64,000 nt of DNA from contig WHVA01000016.1 of NCBI GenBank assembly GCA_015179125.1, forward strand, positions 62,001 through 126,000, written 5' to 3'. The translations under genes were made by a program, and so were the position numbers. Of the stretch, positions 54,901 through 63,568 are shown piece by piece (positions within the stretch are counted from its first letter, which is position 1; each line of letters begins with the position of its first letter). Below the pieces are notes generated by a model. The model ran no database searches. It had not been told where the DNA came from and saw nothing but the letters and a program-made list of their open reading frames with translations. This DNA is from Gautieria morchelliformis. Its lineage: Eukaryota > Basidiomycota > Agaricomycetes > Gomphales > Gomphaceae.

Positions 54901-55589
54901 TGATATACTTCGGGAACATGTTTCTTAACGTTCTCAGGAAGCTCGGAAGAGCTTCCTCCCGATGTTGCCCCTCTGGCGAGGAGCTCAGGCGAAGCCAAAT
55001 TGAGCTGAAACACTTCGGACCCTTCCAATCTAGATGCGCGCATGAAAGCGGGTGCATTGATTAGGGAAACGAGGGGTGCTTGCAATTTCGGAAGCGAGGT
55101 CGGAGGCGGTGGCGAAGATGCCGTAGGCGAGGTCGAAGTCGTAGCCGAAGCTGAGCGGGCTGACGTCGCCGTGGTCGCTGGAGTCGTTGTTAGGTCGATG
55201 GTCTTGAAAGTAATACTGCCCAATACCCAGTCAATCGACGGATTGTAGCGGGTGAGCCAGTTGTGGCCAAGTACCACCGAGCAACTCGAGTCAAGCGAGG
55301 TTACGTAGAAGGTAACCCATTGTTGTTCGCCGGTCGGAAAGCAAATGCAGAGGTCTAGAGCTTGGGTAATGGTAGTGTTAGTACTACCGTCAAATAGTTT
55401 CAAGGGTATAGGAGAGACAGGATAAGCAGGCATGGAGTACTTCTGGACAAATCTGGATTCAATAAAACAGTCTGAGGACCCGCAGTCAACTAATGCAACA
55501 AAAGCGACGTTGGGAAGCGAAGGCGAGGTTAGATCTACATTAAGGGAATCTTTGGACAATGAATGAGAAGCGGCGCTGAGTCTGAGCAC
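51930..55589 (-). CDS. G3 pol polyprotein (protease, RT, RNase H, integrase, chromodomain)
   Basis: 1219 residues, open throughout. An aspartic protease lies near residue 30 (ALVDCGSSDCFIE). Reverse transcriptase spans roughly 270-450 (KKDGSLRLCVDFRGLNK, PFGLTNGPAAFQ, VVYLDDILIYS). RNase H follows around 550-670 (ETDASDYALATILS). The integrase zinc-binding domain (HDHILSGHFGVNKTLELI..CKTCTTC) and the DDE core (SMDFIEQLP, VTSDRGSEF, E in DGQTERANQTLEQ) come next. The end is a chromodomain (FEVSEILDSKI, LYLVRWTGYEGTDEETSW). Chromodomains in this family are known to steer integration to marked chromatin. gag and pol are separate frames, as is usual in the family. Confidence 0.95.
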   Translation of the reverse strand: MLRLSAASHSLSKDSLNVDLTSPSLPNVAFVALVDCGSSDCFIESRFVQKYSMPAYPVSPIPLKLFDGSTNTTITQALDLCICFPTGEQQWVTFYVTSLDSSCSVVLGHNWLTRYNPSIDWVLGSITFKTIDLTTTPATTATSARSASATTSTSPTASSPPPPTSLPKLQAPLVSLINAPAFMRASRLEGSEVFQLNLASPELLARGATSGGSSSELPENVKKHVPEVYHEFADVFSKARADTLAPHRPHDIKINLEEGTSPPIGPIYSLSASELKALRKFIDEHLNIGFIRPSRSPHGAPVLFVRKKDGSLRLCVDFRGLNKISKKDRYPLPLIADLLDAPKNARIYTKIDLRHAYHLVRVAEGDKWKTAFRTRYGSFEWLVMPFGLTNGPAAFQRFMNEVFADLLDVCVVVYLDDILIYSSDPSKHVEHVKEVLRRLRLNNLFAKEDKCEFHHDSVEFLGYILSPEGLTMADDKVKVIQDWPEPRKVRDIQSFLGFANFYRRFIHNYSDITIPLTRLTRKGTPWNFSEDCRRAFNLLKRAFTTAPILTHWIPDLPLIVETDASDYALATILSLRTSEGELHPVAFHSRTFTSTELNYDVHDKELLAIFEAFQRWRHYLEGSGEPVDVITDHKNLEYFSTTKLLTRRQARWSEYLSQFNLAIRFRPGRLGTKPDSLTRRWDVYLKEGNSDYATINPQNLRPVFTQHQLASSLRATNLAPIVLRAASLLDTEQIRADILANLPSDPIAKSHLGLVNDPRWTTDPEGFLKLDNRTYVPGAQDLRLRILQYKHDHILSGHFGVNKTLELIRRDYTWPGIRSFVKDYCKTCTTCMRSKPQRHKPYGLLKQLPVPEKPWNSISMDFIEQLPPSSEFTSILVIVDRFTKQVIFIPTTDKITSQELAHLFVLHVFSKHGVPSHVTSDRGSEFVSRFWRSLGKALDMRLHFTSGYHPEGDGQTERANQTLEQYLRIYCNYQQSNWASLLPLAEFAYNNAPSATTGVSPFFANKGYHPNLAVHPERNLASARARDFVVDLDELHQELRHAILEAQKTYQASADVRRKPAPDFQVGSLAFVKAQYFRTTRPTKKLAEKFLGPFEIISRAGTHSFTLRLPEHMHSVHPVFHVSMLEPASPNTIPNRVQPPPPPVVIDGEPEFEVSEILDSKIDNRRKSCKLLYLVRWTGYEGTDEETSWILASELDHASELVTDFHDSYPGKPGPLTAL

Positions 55590-55639
55590 ACGGGTGAGGT
55601 TACCGCAATCCTCGGATCGTGTGGTTCCGAGGTTGCTAC

Positions 55640-56872
55640 CTATTTTTTCACCTCCGTAATGGAGGCCGAAGTCCCCTCGTTAGGGGTCTTCGTTGCCTGA
55701 CCTTTAGAACCGCTACTATTGGTAGACTTGTTCTTCGGGCAGTCCTTGACGACGTGACCTTTGGTGCCGCAAAGCAGACAAAGGCCTTGGTCGACCCGAC
55801 GTTGGCGCTCCTCGGGAAGCAGTTTGCCATCCTTCCCGAGTTTGCTCGAAATGTCGGGCTGGCTCTTGTTGTTCGAAGAGTTGTTGTTGTTGGAACCCTT
55901 GCCGCTGTTGTTAGTCTTGTTGCGGTTCTTATTGTTATTGGAACCACTGGAAGGCTGGTGGTTGTTAGTGGCATTGCTACTGGACTGATTAGGGGTGCGT
56001 GCAGGCTGGGAGCTACGACCATTGATCATGGCGTCGTATTCCTTTCGCTCCCAGTAACGGCTATCGCATTCCAGCGCGAAGTTCCTAAGCTCGGCGAGGC
56101 TGCGGAATCGAGGGAAGTGAAGTAAGTCGTCCTTGATTCGTTTGGCCAAGCCCTTATAGGCAAAGTGTCGGAGGGCCGCGTCGTTCCACTGAGTCCGAGT
56201 CGAAGCTCGGGCGAAATCGATAAAGAATCGCGCGGCCTTGTGGTGCTCTTTCATAACGATCTTCTTGAGGTCAATCTCGGCTTGGGCCGCATTGTCGTAT
56301 GGGCCGAAGTTAAGCTCGAGCTCGGCCTTGAAGCTGTCCCAGTCCTCGAGCCAATCTGGCTCGGGTTGGACTTCGCTGAGGATCGCCGGCTCGAAATATT
56401 GCAGAGCCGAGCCGGACAGGTAAGAAATAGCATACTGCACCTTTGAGGCCCCAGTCTTGAACGCGGTGGGGCGATCTCTGAAGTTGAGTACACATTGAAG
56501 GAAGAAAGTGCGAAGCTTGGCTTGGTCAGTACCGTCATAACTATCCGGTTCCTTGACCTTGGCTCGTGCTTCGGATTCGCGAGGTTTCGCGAGTTTGATG
56601 AACACTCGACGCATAAGCTCGTTGTCCTCGAGGTCACCGAGGTCCTCGGGCGGAAGGTTGGGGAGGTCCCGATCGTTGTCAGAACTTCTAGAGCCATCAC
56701 CTGGATCACCTGAAGGGTCACCGAGGTTAGCCCTACCTTTGCCTTTGTTACTAGGCTCGGCGGGGCCTGTGAGGGGTATCCCCGGGGACGGGGGTGAGTC
56801 ATCGGGGGCTTCCGAGAAACGTCGCTGTTCTGAGATACCCCGAAGGGTGCGAGAACGAGTTATCATGGACAT
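55640..56872 (-). CDS. G3 gag polyprotein
   Basis: 410 residues from ATG at 56872 (MSMITRSRTLRG); the frame stays open further upstream, but only through LTR and leader. Order: a Pro/Ser/Asp-rich N-terminus, a capsid core (LRTFFLQCVLNFRDRP, ISYLSGSALQYFEP, DWDSFKAELELNFG, FFIDFARASTRTQWND), and an Asn-rich linker. The end is a CCHC knuckle CLLCGTKGHVVKDC. The protein would assemble the particle and package the RNA. Pol follows about 50 bp downstream. Confidence 0.93.
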   Translation of the reverse strand: MSMITRSRTLRGISEQRRFSEAPDDSPPSPGIPLTGPAEPSNKGKGRANLGDPSGDPGDGSRSSDNDRDLPNLPPEDLGDLEDNELMRRVFIKLAKPRESEARAKVKEPDSYDGTDQAKLRTFFLQCVLNFRDRPTAFKTGASKVQYAISYLSGSALQYFEPAILSEVQPEPDWLEDWDSFKAELELNFGPYDNAAQAEIDLKKIVMKEHHKAARFFIDFARASTRTQWNDAALRHFAYKGLAKRIKDDLLHFPRFRSLAELRNFALECDSRYWERKEYDAMINGRSSQPARTPNQSSSNATNNHQPSSGSNNNKNRNKTNNSGKGSNNNNSSNNKSQPDISSKLGKDGKLLPEERQRRVDQGLCLLCGTKGHVVKDCPKNKSTNSSGSKGQATKTPNEGTSASITEVKK

Positions 56873-56916
56873 CGTGAAAAAAAGGGATACGTAGGGTGTA
56901 AGCAGTCTGAAAATAC

Positions 56917-57479
56917 TGTTACGATACGATCCGTCGTAAGGTTGACCGAGGTCGGGGACGAAACCCGAGTCAAGGTCCGAGGTTACAGGGCGAGGTTTGG
57001 ATGGGGAAGTCGGAGAGGGACTTGGCTTCAGCTTATGTGCTGCGCCGACCCTACGCACGAGTCCCAACTTCGGAGGTAAACGAATAAGAGGCGAGGTTCT
57101 AGCTTAAGAGGCGAGGCGTAGAAACTAGCTAGGGATCGAAGGGACACGATAGTTGATTTTCAGACTGAGGAGTAGGAATGCATACAAGGGGGTTATATAC
57201 GGACGAGGTGCAAGTCAGGGGCGAACAGATTAGTGGAGGTCAGGGCGGGGTCAGGAGACCGAGGTCAGGGCGAGGTAATATACGAATGATGCGTGATGGA
57301 GCGGAATCAGTAACTAAGGGGGATACGGGCATGGGATCAAGGTCGGATATGAGTTCAGGCTCGGGCTCGGGCTCGGGCGCGGATAAGTATCATATGTACT
57401 CGGGCACGGATATCACAAGGCTTGGGGCTCGGAAGAAGGTTCTACCGGTAAGTAGCCGGCCAAAGGCCAGGTCCTTACA
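56917..57479 (-). repeat. 5' LTR of G3
   Basis: 563 bp, TGTTACGATACGATCC to GGTCCTTACA on the plus strand; almost identical to the 3' LTR. Confidence 0.93.
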
Positions 57480-57507
57480 TAGGCCGAATCCCCTGTGACA
57501 GCTGGAT

Positions 57508-57721
57508 TGTAAATAACCCATGTATCTACATGTACATTAGTTATTACCTAATCCCAGTGGGCCCCTTAGGGACCCACTGTATAGTTTATGCGTGGGAACC
57601 AGCCAGCGGTTCCCATCGCATCTTAAACCTATACTGTCACTACGTAGCATTCAGAATACCACTATTTGGTCAAGTTCTGCAGTGCCCTTGTGACCAAGGC
57701 AATAAGATCATCATCTTTACA
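57508..57721 (+). repeat. 5' LTR of G1
   Basis: 214 bp, TGTAAATAACCC to ATCTTTACA, close to the copies at 945 and 29758; the left flank is TGGAT, the right end of the element is lost. Confidence 0.85.
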
Positions 57722-58653
57722 CCTTTTTGAACTATCCTGCGGTTGATCGCCACGCGACCAACCGATTGTGGATTCGAAGCAATCTTGAAAAAGATCGCTG
57801 CGTCGACGACTAAACATCGTTGAGACCCTCCAGTAGACCCTCTACTGTCGGCTGCGAGCATGATGATCCCACGCAGTCGAAGACGGACACGAGCGACGAG
57901 CTCGAGGTCCACACCCCAGGCGCAGCCCAGCGACATGACGGCTGACGCTACCCTGGACCAAGAGTCCAGGACGATAGAAGACGGAGAGATCATAGATCTC
58001 ACCGCCCTCGTCCCCCCAGTAGATGATGAGGAAAACCCCAACCACGTCTCGTCGAGCGTGGCCGAGGAAGAGACGACGCCGGGCAACGAGCCGGTGCCGC
58101 CCCCAATTCCTCTATGCCCAGAGACAAAGGCAAGGGAAGAGAAGTCTCGCTGTCGTCAGACGGTAGAGCAACAACGTCGAGGCGGGCACAAAGCCACGAC
58201 TCGAACCGACACTCACGAAGTAGAGCGACGACGATCGTCCCTGAAGGGGGACGACGACAAAAAAGATGAGCCCAAGACGATGGTCAGGGCTCGGAATACT
58301 CGAGCTCCAGTCGCAAGAGCTCGAGGGCTCATGTCATCGACCACGAGACGGCAGAGGCCCTGAATAAACAGGTGCAGGCTGCGCTGCACCGAAGCACACT
58401 GACACGCCACAAGCACGACCAGCTGGCATCACAGCTCGACAACACCGCCGCTGCCCTCATGGCAATCGGCAAGGAACTCCACCAGGTGGAGGAGATCAGG
58501 CTGCAAGACGCAGCGACGCTGGAGGACACCCAGAAAGCCCTCCGCCCACGCGGAGAATGCGACACAACCTGTCCGGGCTCGTGACAGTCCGCAGCCAACG
58601 AACGCAGTAACGATGCGGAAGACCCACACCGAGAGAAGCGGGACAAGCAGCGA

Positions 58654-60042
58654 ATGCCGCTGCCAGCCGTCCCAGTCGAACAGGACGTAAGGTTCAGGAA
58701 CAAACCTAAGGAGCCACCGGCTGCCCCAACGGACAGCCGTAAGACGATCCAACAGATCGTCAGAGAGCAGGTCGCCTCAGAGCCTGACTCTGAAATGACG
58801 ACCGAGAGCTTAGAACTCGAAGTTGCACACTGGCAGCGTAAAGAAGCTGCAGCCACGCGCCACCATACACGGGCACTCGAGCTCCTAGCGAAGAACGCGG
58901 AAGAGACGGTGGCCCAGAGCCACACCGCTCAGCTGCCCGACAAGCAGCTCACGCGGGCCATACAGGACGCACGGCAGGTGCGCGCAGCCTACAACAGCAG
59001 GCTGTGGATCCGCAACACGGGTCTGACCGGGGACACCAGGCACAAAACTCCCCCGGACCTGAGAGCACGGAATGCTCCCAATCCCAAGCCCGATCCCGGC
59101 CCAGGGCCCGTCAGGGCATACAACGGCCTGCCCCGTGCGGCGTCACAGCCGCGCAAGCGATCCATGGCCCCAACGGAAGGCCAGGGAATCCCTGACCAAG
59201 CCGACGTCGCACAGACGGAGCTGTACGACGGGATCACACGGATGATCCGTGGGGCGTTAGCAGACGCCGCGGACATAGACCCAGAGAAGTCTGTGCTGGC
59301 GAAGGCTGGCGTGAAATTGGCTCACCCCGAGCCATACGCCAGGGGATCTGACCTTGAAGAGTTTGAGATCTTCGTGGCAGCCATCCTACGATGGCTGAAA
59401 ATGAATTGCCTCCTAGGGCCAACCAGCATAGACATGCAGGTCGGCTACGTGGGCACTCGCCTCACCGGTGAAGCCCAGGAGTGGTTCCTTCAAAACGTAG
59501 AACGCTTCGATCGACAGGTATGGACACTGGAAACTGTGATGCAAGGCCTTCAGAAAAGGTTCCTGCACACACTAACGTACCATCACGCATTGAATAAATT
59601 TGACGCGGTCATGCAGGGCATGAAAACCGTTCAGGAGATGCTGAATGAGCTCACGAAGTATGCGGCACGTATGATACAGCCACCAGACGATTACACATTC
59701 CGGAGACAGTTCGTGTCGGCGCTGCGCGAAACACTGCGAAACGAAGTCCTAAAGAAGGGCTACAATGCCGAGAGCAGCTCGATAGAGCAACTCTTCGAGA
59801 CGGCCCGGATGATCGAGGAGGCATCCCGATACAACATGGGGATGCGCCACGCAGATAGCGCAGCAGCAATGGCAAGCGCTGCCCGGCTCACAGGGAGCAA
59901 GCCGTTGACACAAACGGGCCTGACCAGGCCCAGCCCATTCGCAAGGAGCGGAACAGGACAACGGATGCCACCCCCACGCCCAGCACAAGCTGGCCGGCCG
60001 CCCGAAGTTAAACAACCTCAGGCATCAGGGTCGTCCCCGTGA
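58654..60042 (+). CDS. G1 gag protein
   Basis: 462 residues. N-terminal helical region (TIQQIVREQVASEP, VAHWQRKEAAATRHHTRALELLAKNAEE), a proline-rich linker, and then a capsid core of the Gypsy retrotransposon-gag type (FEIFVAAILRWLKMNCLLGP, VGYVGTRLTGEAQEWFLQNVERFDRQ, FLHTLTYHHALNKFDAV, YTFRRQFVSALRETLRNEVLKKGYNAE). It ends in a Pro/Gln-rich tail. The carcass copy at 16.3-17.3 kb matches from residue 70 or so onward. An upstream basic frame at 57860-58363 may be the N-terminus or a separate leader ORF. Confidence 0.85.
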   Translation: MPLPAVPVEQDVRFRNKPKEPPAAPTDSRKTIQQIVREQVASEPDSEMTTESLELEVAHWQRKEAAATRHHTRALELLAKNAEETVAQSHTAQLPDKQLTRAIQDARQVRAAYNSRLWIRNTGLTGDTRHKTPPDLRARNAPNPKPDPGPGPVRAYNGLPRAASQPRKRSMAPTEGQGIPDQADVAQTELYDGITRMIRGALADAADIDPEKSVLAKAGVKLAHPEPYARGSDLEEFEIFVAAILRWLKMNCLLGPTSIDMQVGYVGTRLTGEAQEWFLQNVERFDRQVWTLETVMQGLQKRFLHTLTYHHALNKFDAVMQGMKTVQEMLNELTKYAARMIQPPDDYTFRRQFVSALRETLRNEVLKKGYNAESSSIEQLFETARMIEEASRYNMGMRHADSAAAMASAARLTGSKPLTQTGLTRPSPFARSGTGQRMPPPRPAQAGRPPEVKQPQASGSSP

Positions 60043-60060
60043 CCTGCCCCACCGGCGAAA

Positions 60061-60531
60061 GTGCCAGGCCGACCTAACAATCGGCCCAGCGGCAGCCAAA
60101 ACGGCACCACGTGCTTCGAATGCGGCCAACCTGGCCACAAGAGGGCGGAATGCCCCCGGCTTAAGTCCAGTATCAGGACAGTGGCGGCGAGGCACGAGGA
60201 GGAGACCGAAGATCTGGAAATGGATCTCGGTCAAAATCCTCTCCATCAAATTGATGAAGAGGGGGAGGGTGATCCCCAACCCAACGACACTCCGGACAAC
60301 GGAGACACGCCCGCTGAAGAATGGGACCCCAAGCCATCCCAATATTATGAATGGGACGAGGAGGTGGAGGACACCACCTACAGGTCCAGCGTGATCAGAT
60401 TCGCGACGGAGGACGAAGCTGCCACAAAAGTCATGGCGGCACGCACGTTGGTTACACCAGACAAGGCGGGCCGAGCCGGTCTATCACCACCGAAGCAAGC
60501 ACAGGACGCGGCCAACGCGCCCGCGCAGTGA
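60061..60531 (+). CDS. G1 nucleocapsid-like zinc knuckle frame
   Basis: Carries a CCHC knuckle, CFECGQPGHKRAEC, then a very acidic linker (EEETEDLEMDLGQ, DEEGEGDPQPND). It follows the gag frame directly and leads into the protease. Confidence 0.75.
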   Translation: MPGRPNNRPSGSQNGTTCFECGQPGHKRAECPRLKSSIRTVAARHEEETEDLEMDLGQNPLHQIDEEGEGDPQPNDTPDNGDTPAEEWDPKPSQYYEWDEEVEDTTYRSSVIRFATEDEAATKVMAARTLVTPDKAGRAGLSPPKQAQDAANAPAQ

Positions 60532-60539
60532 GAACCGTA

Positions 60540-60968
60540 CCCTATCGGGGTACTGGGAGATAAATGGCGTAAAAGCCCACTGCCTGCTGGATAGCGGCAG
60601 TGAAGGGGTATTATTATCCCCTGAATTCACGTGAGCTACAGGGATCCAAGACATTCTCCCTGGAGCAGCCAATCGCGCTGCAGCTAGTCTGCATAGGCAG
60701 CCGTTCCACAATCAACTATGGAACGAACACGACCATCAAATTTGGTTGTGAGACATATGACGAATATTACGACGCTATCTTAGGGACACCGTTCCTGAGG
60801 AGATTTGGCATAACCCTGGACTTCTTGAGCCCAGGGACGATCCACAAGGGGAATGAAATGATCCCCACGGGCAAGGTCTCGTTCAACGACGACGGATCGA
60901 CGAATGAGGATAAGGGGCCATGGGTGAGCGGGATCACCCGGGCACCGAAGCCTAACCTGGCTCATTGA
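60540..60968 (+). other. G1 aspartic protease region (fossil)
   Basis: Contains the active-site block AHCLLDSGSEGVLLS and the C-terminal half with YDAILGTPFLRRFGI, the usual flap-end motif of retroviral-type aspartic proteases. Not continuous as one frame. Confidence 0.7.
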
Positions 60969-61043
60969 AGCCAGGAGGACGAGTCGCGGGACGACTCGTC
61001 CTCGAGCTCACCCTACAACCGTAGGGAGAGACGCTCTCACCTG

Positions 61044-61915
61044 ATGGTGAAAGCGATGGGGAAGAGGAAACTGGTTCCGCACGCCGCAGGACCTAATAGA
61101 CGCACACAGAGCCTAATGGCTTCTAAGCCAACCACCACCATCATCCTCACGGATGATGACCTTCCTCGCCTCCGCGAGGAATGGATGGAACGAATCACTG
61201 ACCTAGTCAGTGGAATTCCATTAGAACTCGCACCACTACGGGAGATCAATCATGAGATCAATCTCATCGATCCCAACAAGCACATGCGGTATCGACTACC
61301 GAAATGCCCCGAACACTTCTGAGAGGAACTGTCGGCTAAGATAGAACGGTACACCACTGCAAAGTGGTGGATTCTGGCAGTCGTGCAGCAGGCCGTGCCC
61401 ATGCTGTGTGTGCCGAAAAAGAACGCTACGTTGAGAACCGTCTTCGATCTGCGCCAGCAGAACGAGAACACGGTGAAGGACGTCACACCCTTCCCGGATC
61501 AGGATATCATCCGCAGCGATATGGCTCGCTGTCGGTATAGAACAAAACTTGATATGTCGGAAGCATACGAGCAGATACGGATCCATCCGGATCACGTAGC
61601 AACGACTGCCTTTGCCACGATCCTTGGCACCTTTCGGAGCCAAGTGATTCAGATGGGAGACTGTAATGCCCCATCTACATTCCAACGGCTGATGACAGCC
61701 ATTTTCCGCGACTGCATAGGTCGCTTCGTCCATGTATACATGGATGACATCTTCATATTTTCGCCCTCAATACAAGAGCATGAAGAGCATCTATACATCA
61801 TCTTTGACAGACTGAGAAAAAATCACCTTTTTCTGAGCAAGAAAGAGGTGGACCTCTATTCCATCCGAATGGAGTGTCTCGGCCATATCATCGATGGCCT
61901 AGGGGTACATTATAA
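61044..61915 (+). other. G1 reverse transcriptase region (fossil)
   Basis: Contains PKKNATLRTVFDLRQQNENT, KLDMSEAYEQIRIHPDHVATTAF, MGDCNAPSTFQRLMTAIFRD and the catalytic VYMDDIFIFS, then the thumb motif ECLGHIIDGLGV, where the element ends. Upstream residues MRYRLPKCPEHF are the usual lead-in. Confidence 0.85.
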
Positions 61916-62167
61916 GGGCAACCTGGGCAGACGCTCTACACTCAAGTGGCGAACTGGCGAAGGGGGATCCAAAGTGAGATAGAGAACTATATACAGGACA
62001 TAGACATACCTGGCGAAGGGGGATCCAAAGAGAAAACTCTAAGGAACCCCTTCGCCACCTAACTACGACTATAAGCAAACGCGGGCATGCTAGCCCGATC
62101 ACCGAACGCCCGAGTTACATAAGCAATCATGCCAGCGATAACAGGGCTGGACAGATAAAGGAAGGAA
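61916..62167. other. Unassigned junction DNA with 20-bp direct repeats
   Basis: TGGCGAAGGGGGATCCAAAG occurs at 61955-61974 and 62011-62030, and its first part occurs inverted as CCCCTTCGCCA at 62047-62057, giving a small hairpin. It could be a MITE remnant or part of the G5 LTR. Confidence 0.4.
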
Positions 62168-62413
62168 TGATGTCGGAAGGGGCCGGAACAGGAAGGGAAA
62201 TAAATGGAACACAGTACAGAGGGATGCTAAAGGCTAGGAGAAGCTCAGGGGCCACCAACAACACGCTGCGATGATGCAATGTGTGATAATGCACAGTGCG
62301 ATCGTACACAGTGCGATCATGCACAGTGCGATCATACACAGTGCGATCATGCACAGTGCGATCATTCACAGTGCGATCATGCACAGTGCGTGATTGGTGT
62401 TCCCCTGACATCA
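62168..62413 (-). repeat. Probable 3' LTR of G5 with a minisatellite
   Basis: Ends form a 7-bp inverted repeat TGATGTC...GACATCA, and the higher end adjoins a purine tract (minus strand AGAGGGGGGG) right after the G5 pol stop. The lower border is less certain. Confidence 0.55.
62283..62388. repeat. 15-bp minisatellite
   Basis: About seven units of GTGCGATCATGCACA in tandem. Alternate units differ at the same few bases, so the true repeat may be 30 bp. Each unit contains the palindrome TGCACAGTGCGATCA-type half sites. Confidence 0.9.
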
Positions 62414-63568
62414 CCCCCCCTCTAGAATGCGGTGACCCGACACATGAAGTCCAACTGGTGGAACAGGGATGCGATTCTGAAACGTGACAGCCTCCAAGGA
62501 GCGAATGCGACGAGGGGCACCTGGATGCGAACGGTAGAAGTCAGCAATCAGGTCAGGAGCTTGGACATCGCCCTCATTTTCCCAAGAATTCTCTTCATAG
62601 CCATACCCCTTCCACTTGATGAGGAACTGGAGGCGATTTGCTCGCATGCGACTGTCTAACACCTGTTCAACCTCAAAGCGCTCATCACCCTCTCTAAGGA
62701 TGGGTGGAGGTGGTGGGGATGGTCGCCGACCCAAGATTGGATCGGATGGAGCAGGAGTGAGCTTAATGACGGGGAAAACAGGGTGGAGGCGACTTAGAGA
62801 CCTTGGGAGGCGGAGACGGTAGGCTTGTGACCCAACTTGGCGTTCAACAACATAGGGGCCAAGTCGCCGATGAGCTAGCTTTTTCGAAGGACGGGTGGTG
62901 TGTATATCGCTTGCATCGAGGTAAACCTTGTCACCCGGAGAAAATGTAGGTGCTGGTTCACGTCGGCGATTATAGTATATCGCCATGTCCTCCTTCGACT
63001 TTGCCAGTGCTGACTTCGCTTCTGACAGTGACTCCTCCATGCATTCCTTGAATTCATTGACAGACTCAAGGTTCGATGGGGGTTGATGTGGTTCGAAGCC
63101 CATTCGTGGGTGCCGCCCAGTGTCCAGCATGAAGGGTGATTGACGAGTGGAAGCATGCACATGGTTGTTGTACTGGAACTCGGCCATGGGCAAGAGGTCA
63201 TCCCAGTCGTCCTGTCGCTCATTGACAAAGAGTCGAAGGTACTGCTCTAGCTCTTGATTGAGTCGCTCCGTCTGCCCGTCAGTCTGCGGGTGGTACGCTG
63301 TGGAGGCTGCGATGCGAATTCGCATCAGGCGAGTAAGCTCGCGAGTGAATTCGTGTACGAATTGGACCCCACGATCTGACACCACTGTTTGCGGGAGGCC
63401 ATGCAGCTTCCAGACATGGTGTAGGAAAAGTCGCGCTGCTCCGGCTGCAGTGGTCGTGGTGTTGGTGGGGATGAAGTGTGCCCGCTTGGAGACCGAGTCC
63501 ACTACATTCATCACAGCATCGTAGCCATGTGCGTCAGGCAGTTCCACAATAAAGTCAACACTGATCAT
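62411..63568 (-). CDS. G5 integrase and chromodomain frame
   Basis: 385 residues. Integrase core with the first catalytic Asp in ISVDFIVELP, the second in TVVSDRGVQF and the Glu in DGQTERLNQELEQYLR, then the GPY/F-like region (KLAHRRLGPYVVERQVGSQAYRLRLP, HPVFPVIKL). A chromodomain follows (FEVEQVLDSRM, LQFLIKWKGYGYEENSWE). The protein would join the element's cDNA to the chromosome. The stop is directly followed by the purine tract and LTR. Confidence 0.88.
   Translation of the reverse strand: MISVDFIVELPDAHGYDAVMNVVDSVSKRAHFIPTNTTTTAAGAARLFLHHVWKLHGLPQTVVSDRGVQFVHEFTRELTRLMRIRIAASTAYHPQTDGQTERLNQELEQYLRLFVNERQDDWDDLLPMAEFQYNNHVHASTRQSPFMLDTGRHPRMGFEPHQPPSNLESVNEFKECMEESLSEAKSALAKSKEDMAIYYNRRREPAPTFSPGDKVYLDASDIHTTRPSKKLAHRRLGPYVVERQVGSQAYRLRLPRSLSRLHPVFPVIKLTPAPSDPILGRRPSPPPPPILREGDERFEVEQVLDSRMRANRLQFLIKWKGYGYEENSWENEGDVQAPDLIADFYRSHPGAPRRIRSLEAVTFQNRIPVPPVGLHVSGHRILEGG

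Larger units (their letters stand above)
50169..57479 (-). mobile_element. Chromovirus G3 (Ty3/Gypsy), full length, TSD TAGGC; looks whole
   Basis: 7311 bp with LTRs TGTTACGATACGATCC...GGTCCTTACA and target duplication TAGGC (50164-50168 and 57480-57484). Read on the minus strand: 5' LTR, gag, pol (protease, reverse transcriptase, RNase H, integrase, chromodomain), a 3' region with an ORF pair on the opposite strand, a purine tract (AAGGGGGGAATAC) and the 3' LTR. The LTRs differ by about two substitutions and one 6-bp repeat unit, so the insertion is recent. gag and pol are long and open. It is a fossil or recent copy; nothing here shows current activity. Confidence 0.95.
57508..61915 (+). 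mobile_element. Ty3/Gypsy G1, 5' part: LTR, gag, protease, RT (fossil)
   Basis: The best-kept G1 in the window: 5' LTR, a basic, Ser/Arg-rich leader frame, gag, CCHC knuckle, protease and reverse transcriptase, all on the plus strand. It is cut off after reverse transcriptase by unassigned DNA and Gypsy G5. It sits in the pogo-like transposase fragment. RNase H, integrase and ORF-X are not present here but are seen in the carcass at 16-30 kb, so between them the two copies show the family's full order. Broken, with a few interruptions. Confidence 0.85.

Noticed and set aside
62283-62388. CRISPR-like array
   Set aside because: Units are directly adjacent, 15 bp, with no spacers, in a eukaryotic LTR.
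62296-62487. Frame with repeated RSYTVRSCTV
   Set aside because: It is only the translation of the 15-bp minisatellite.
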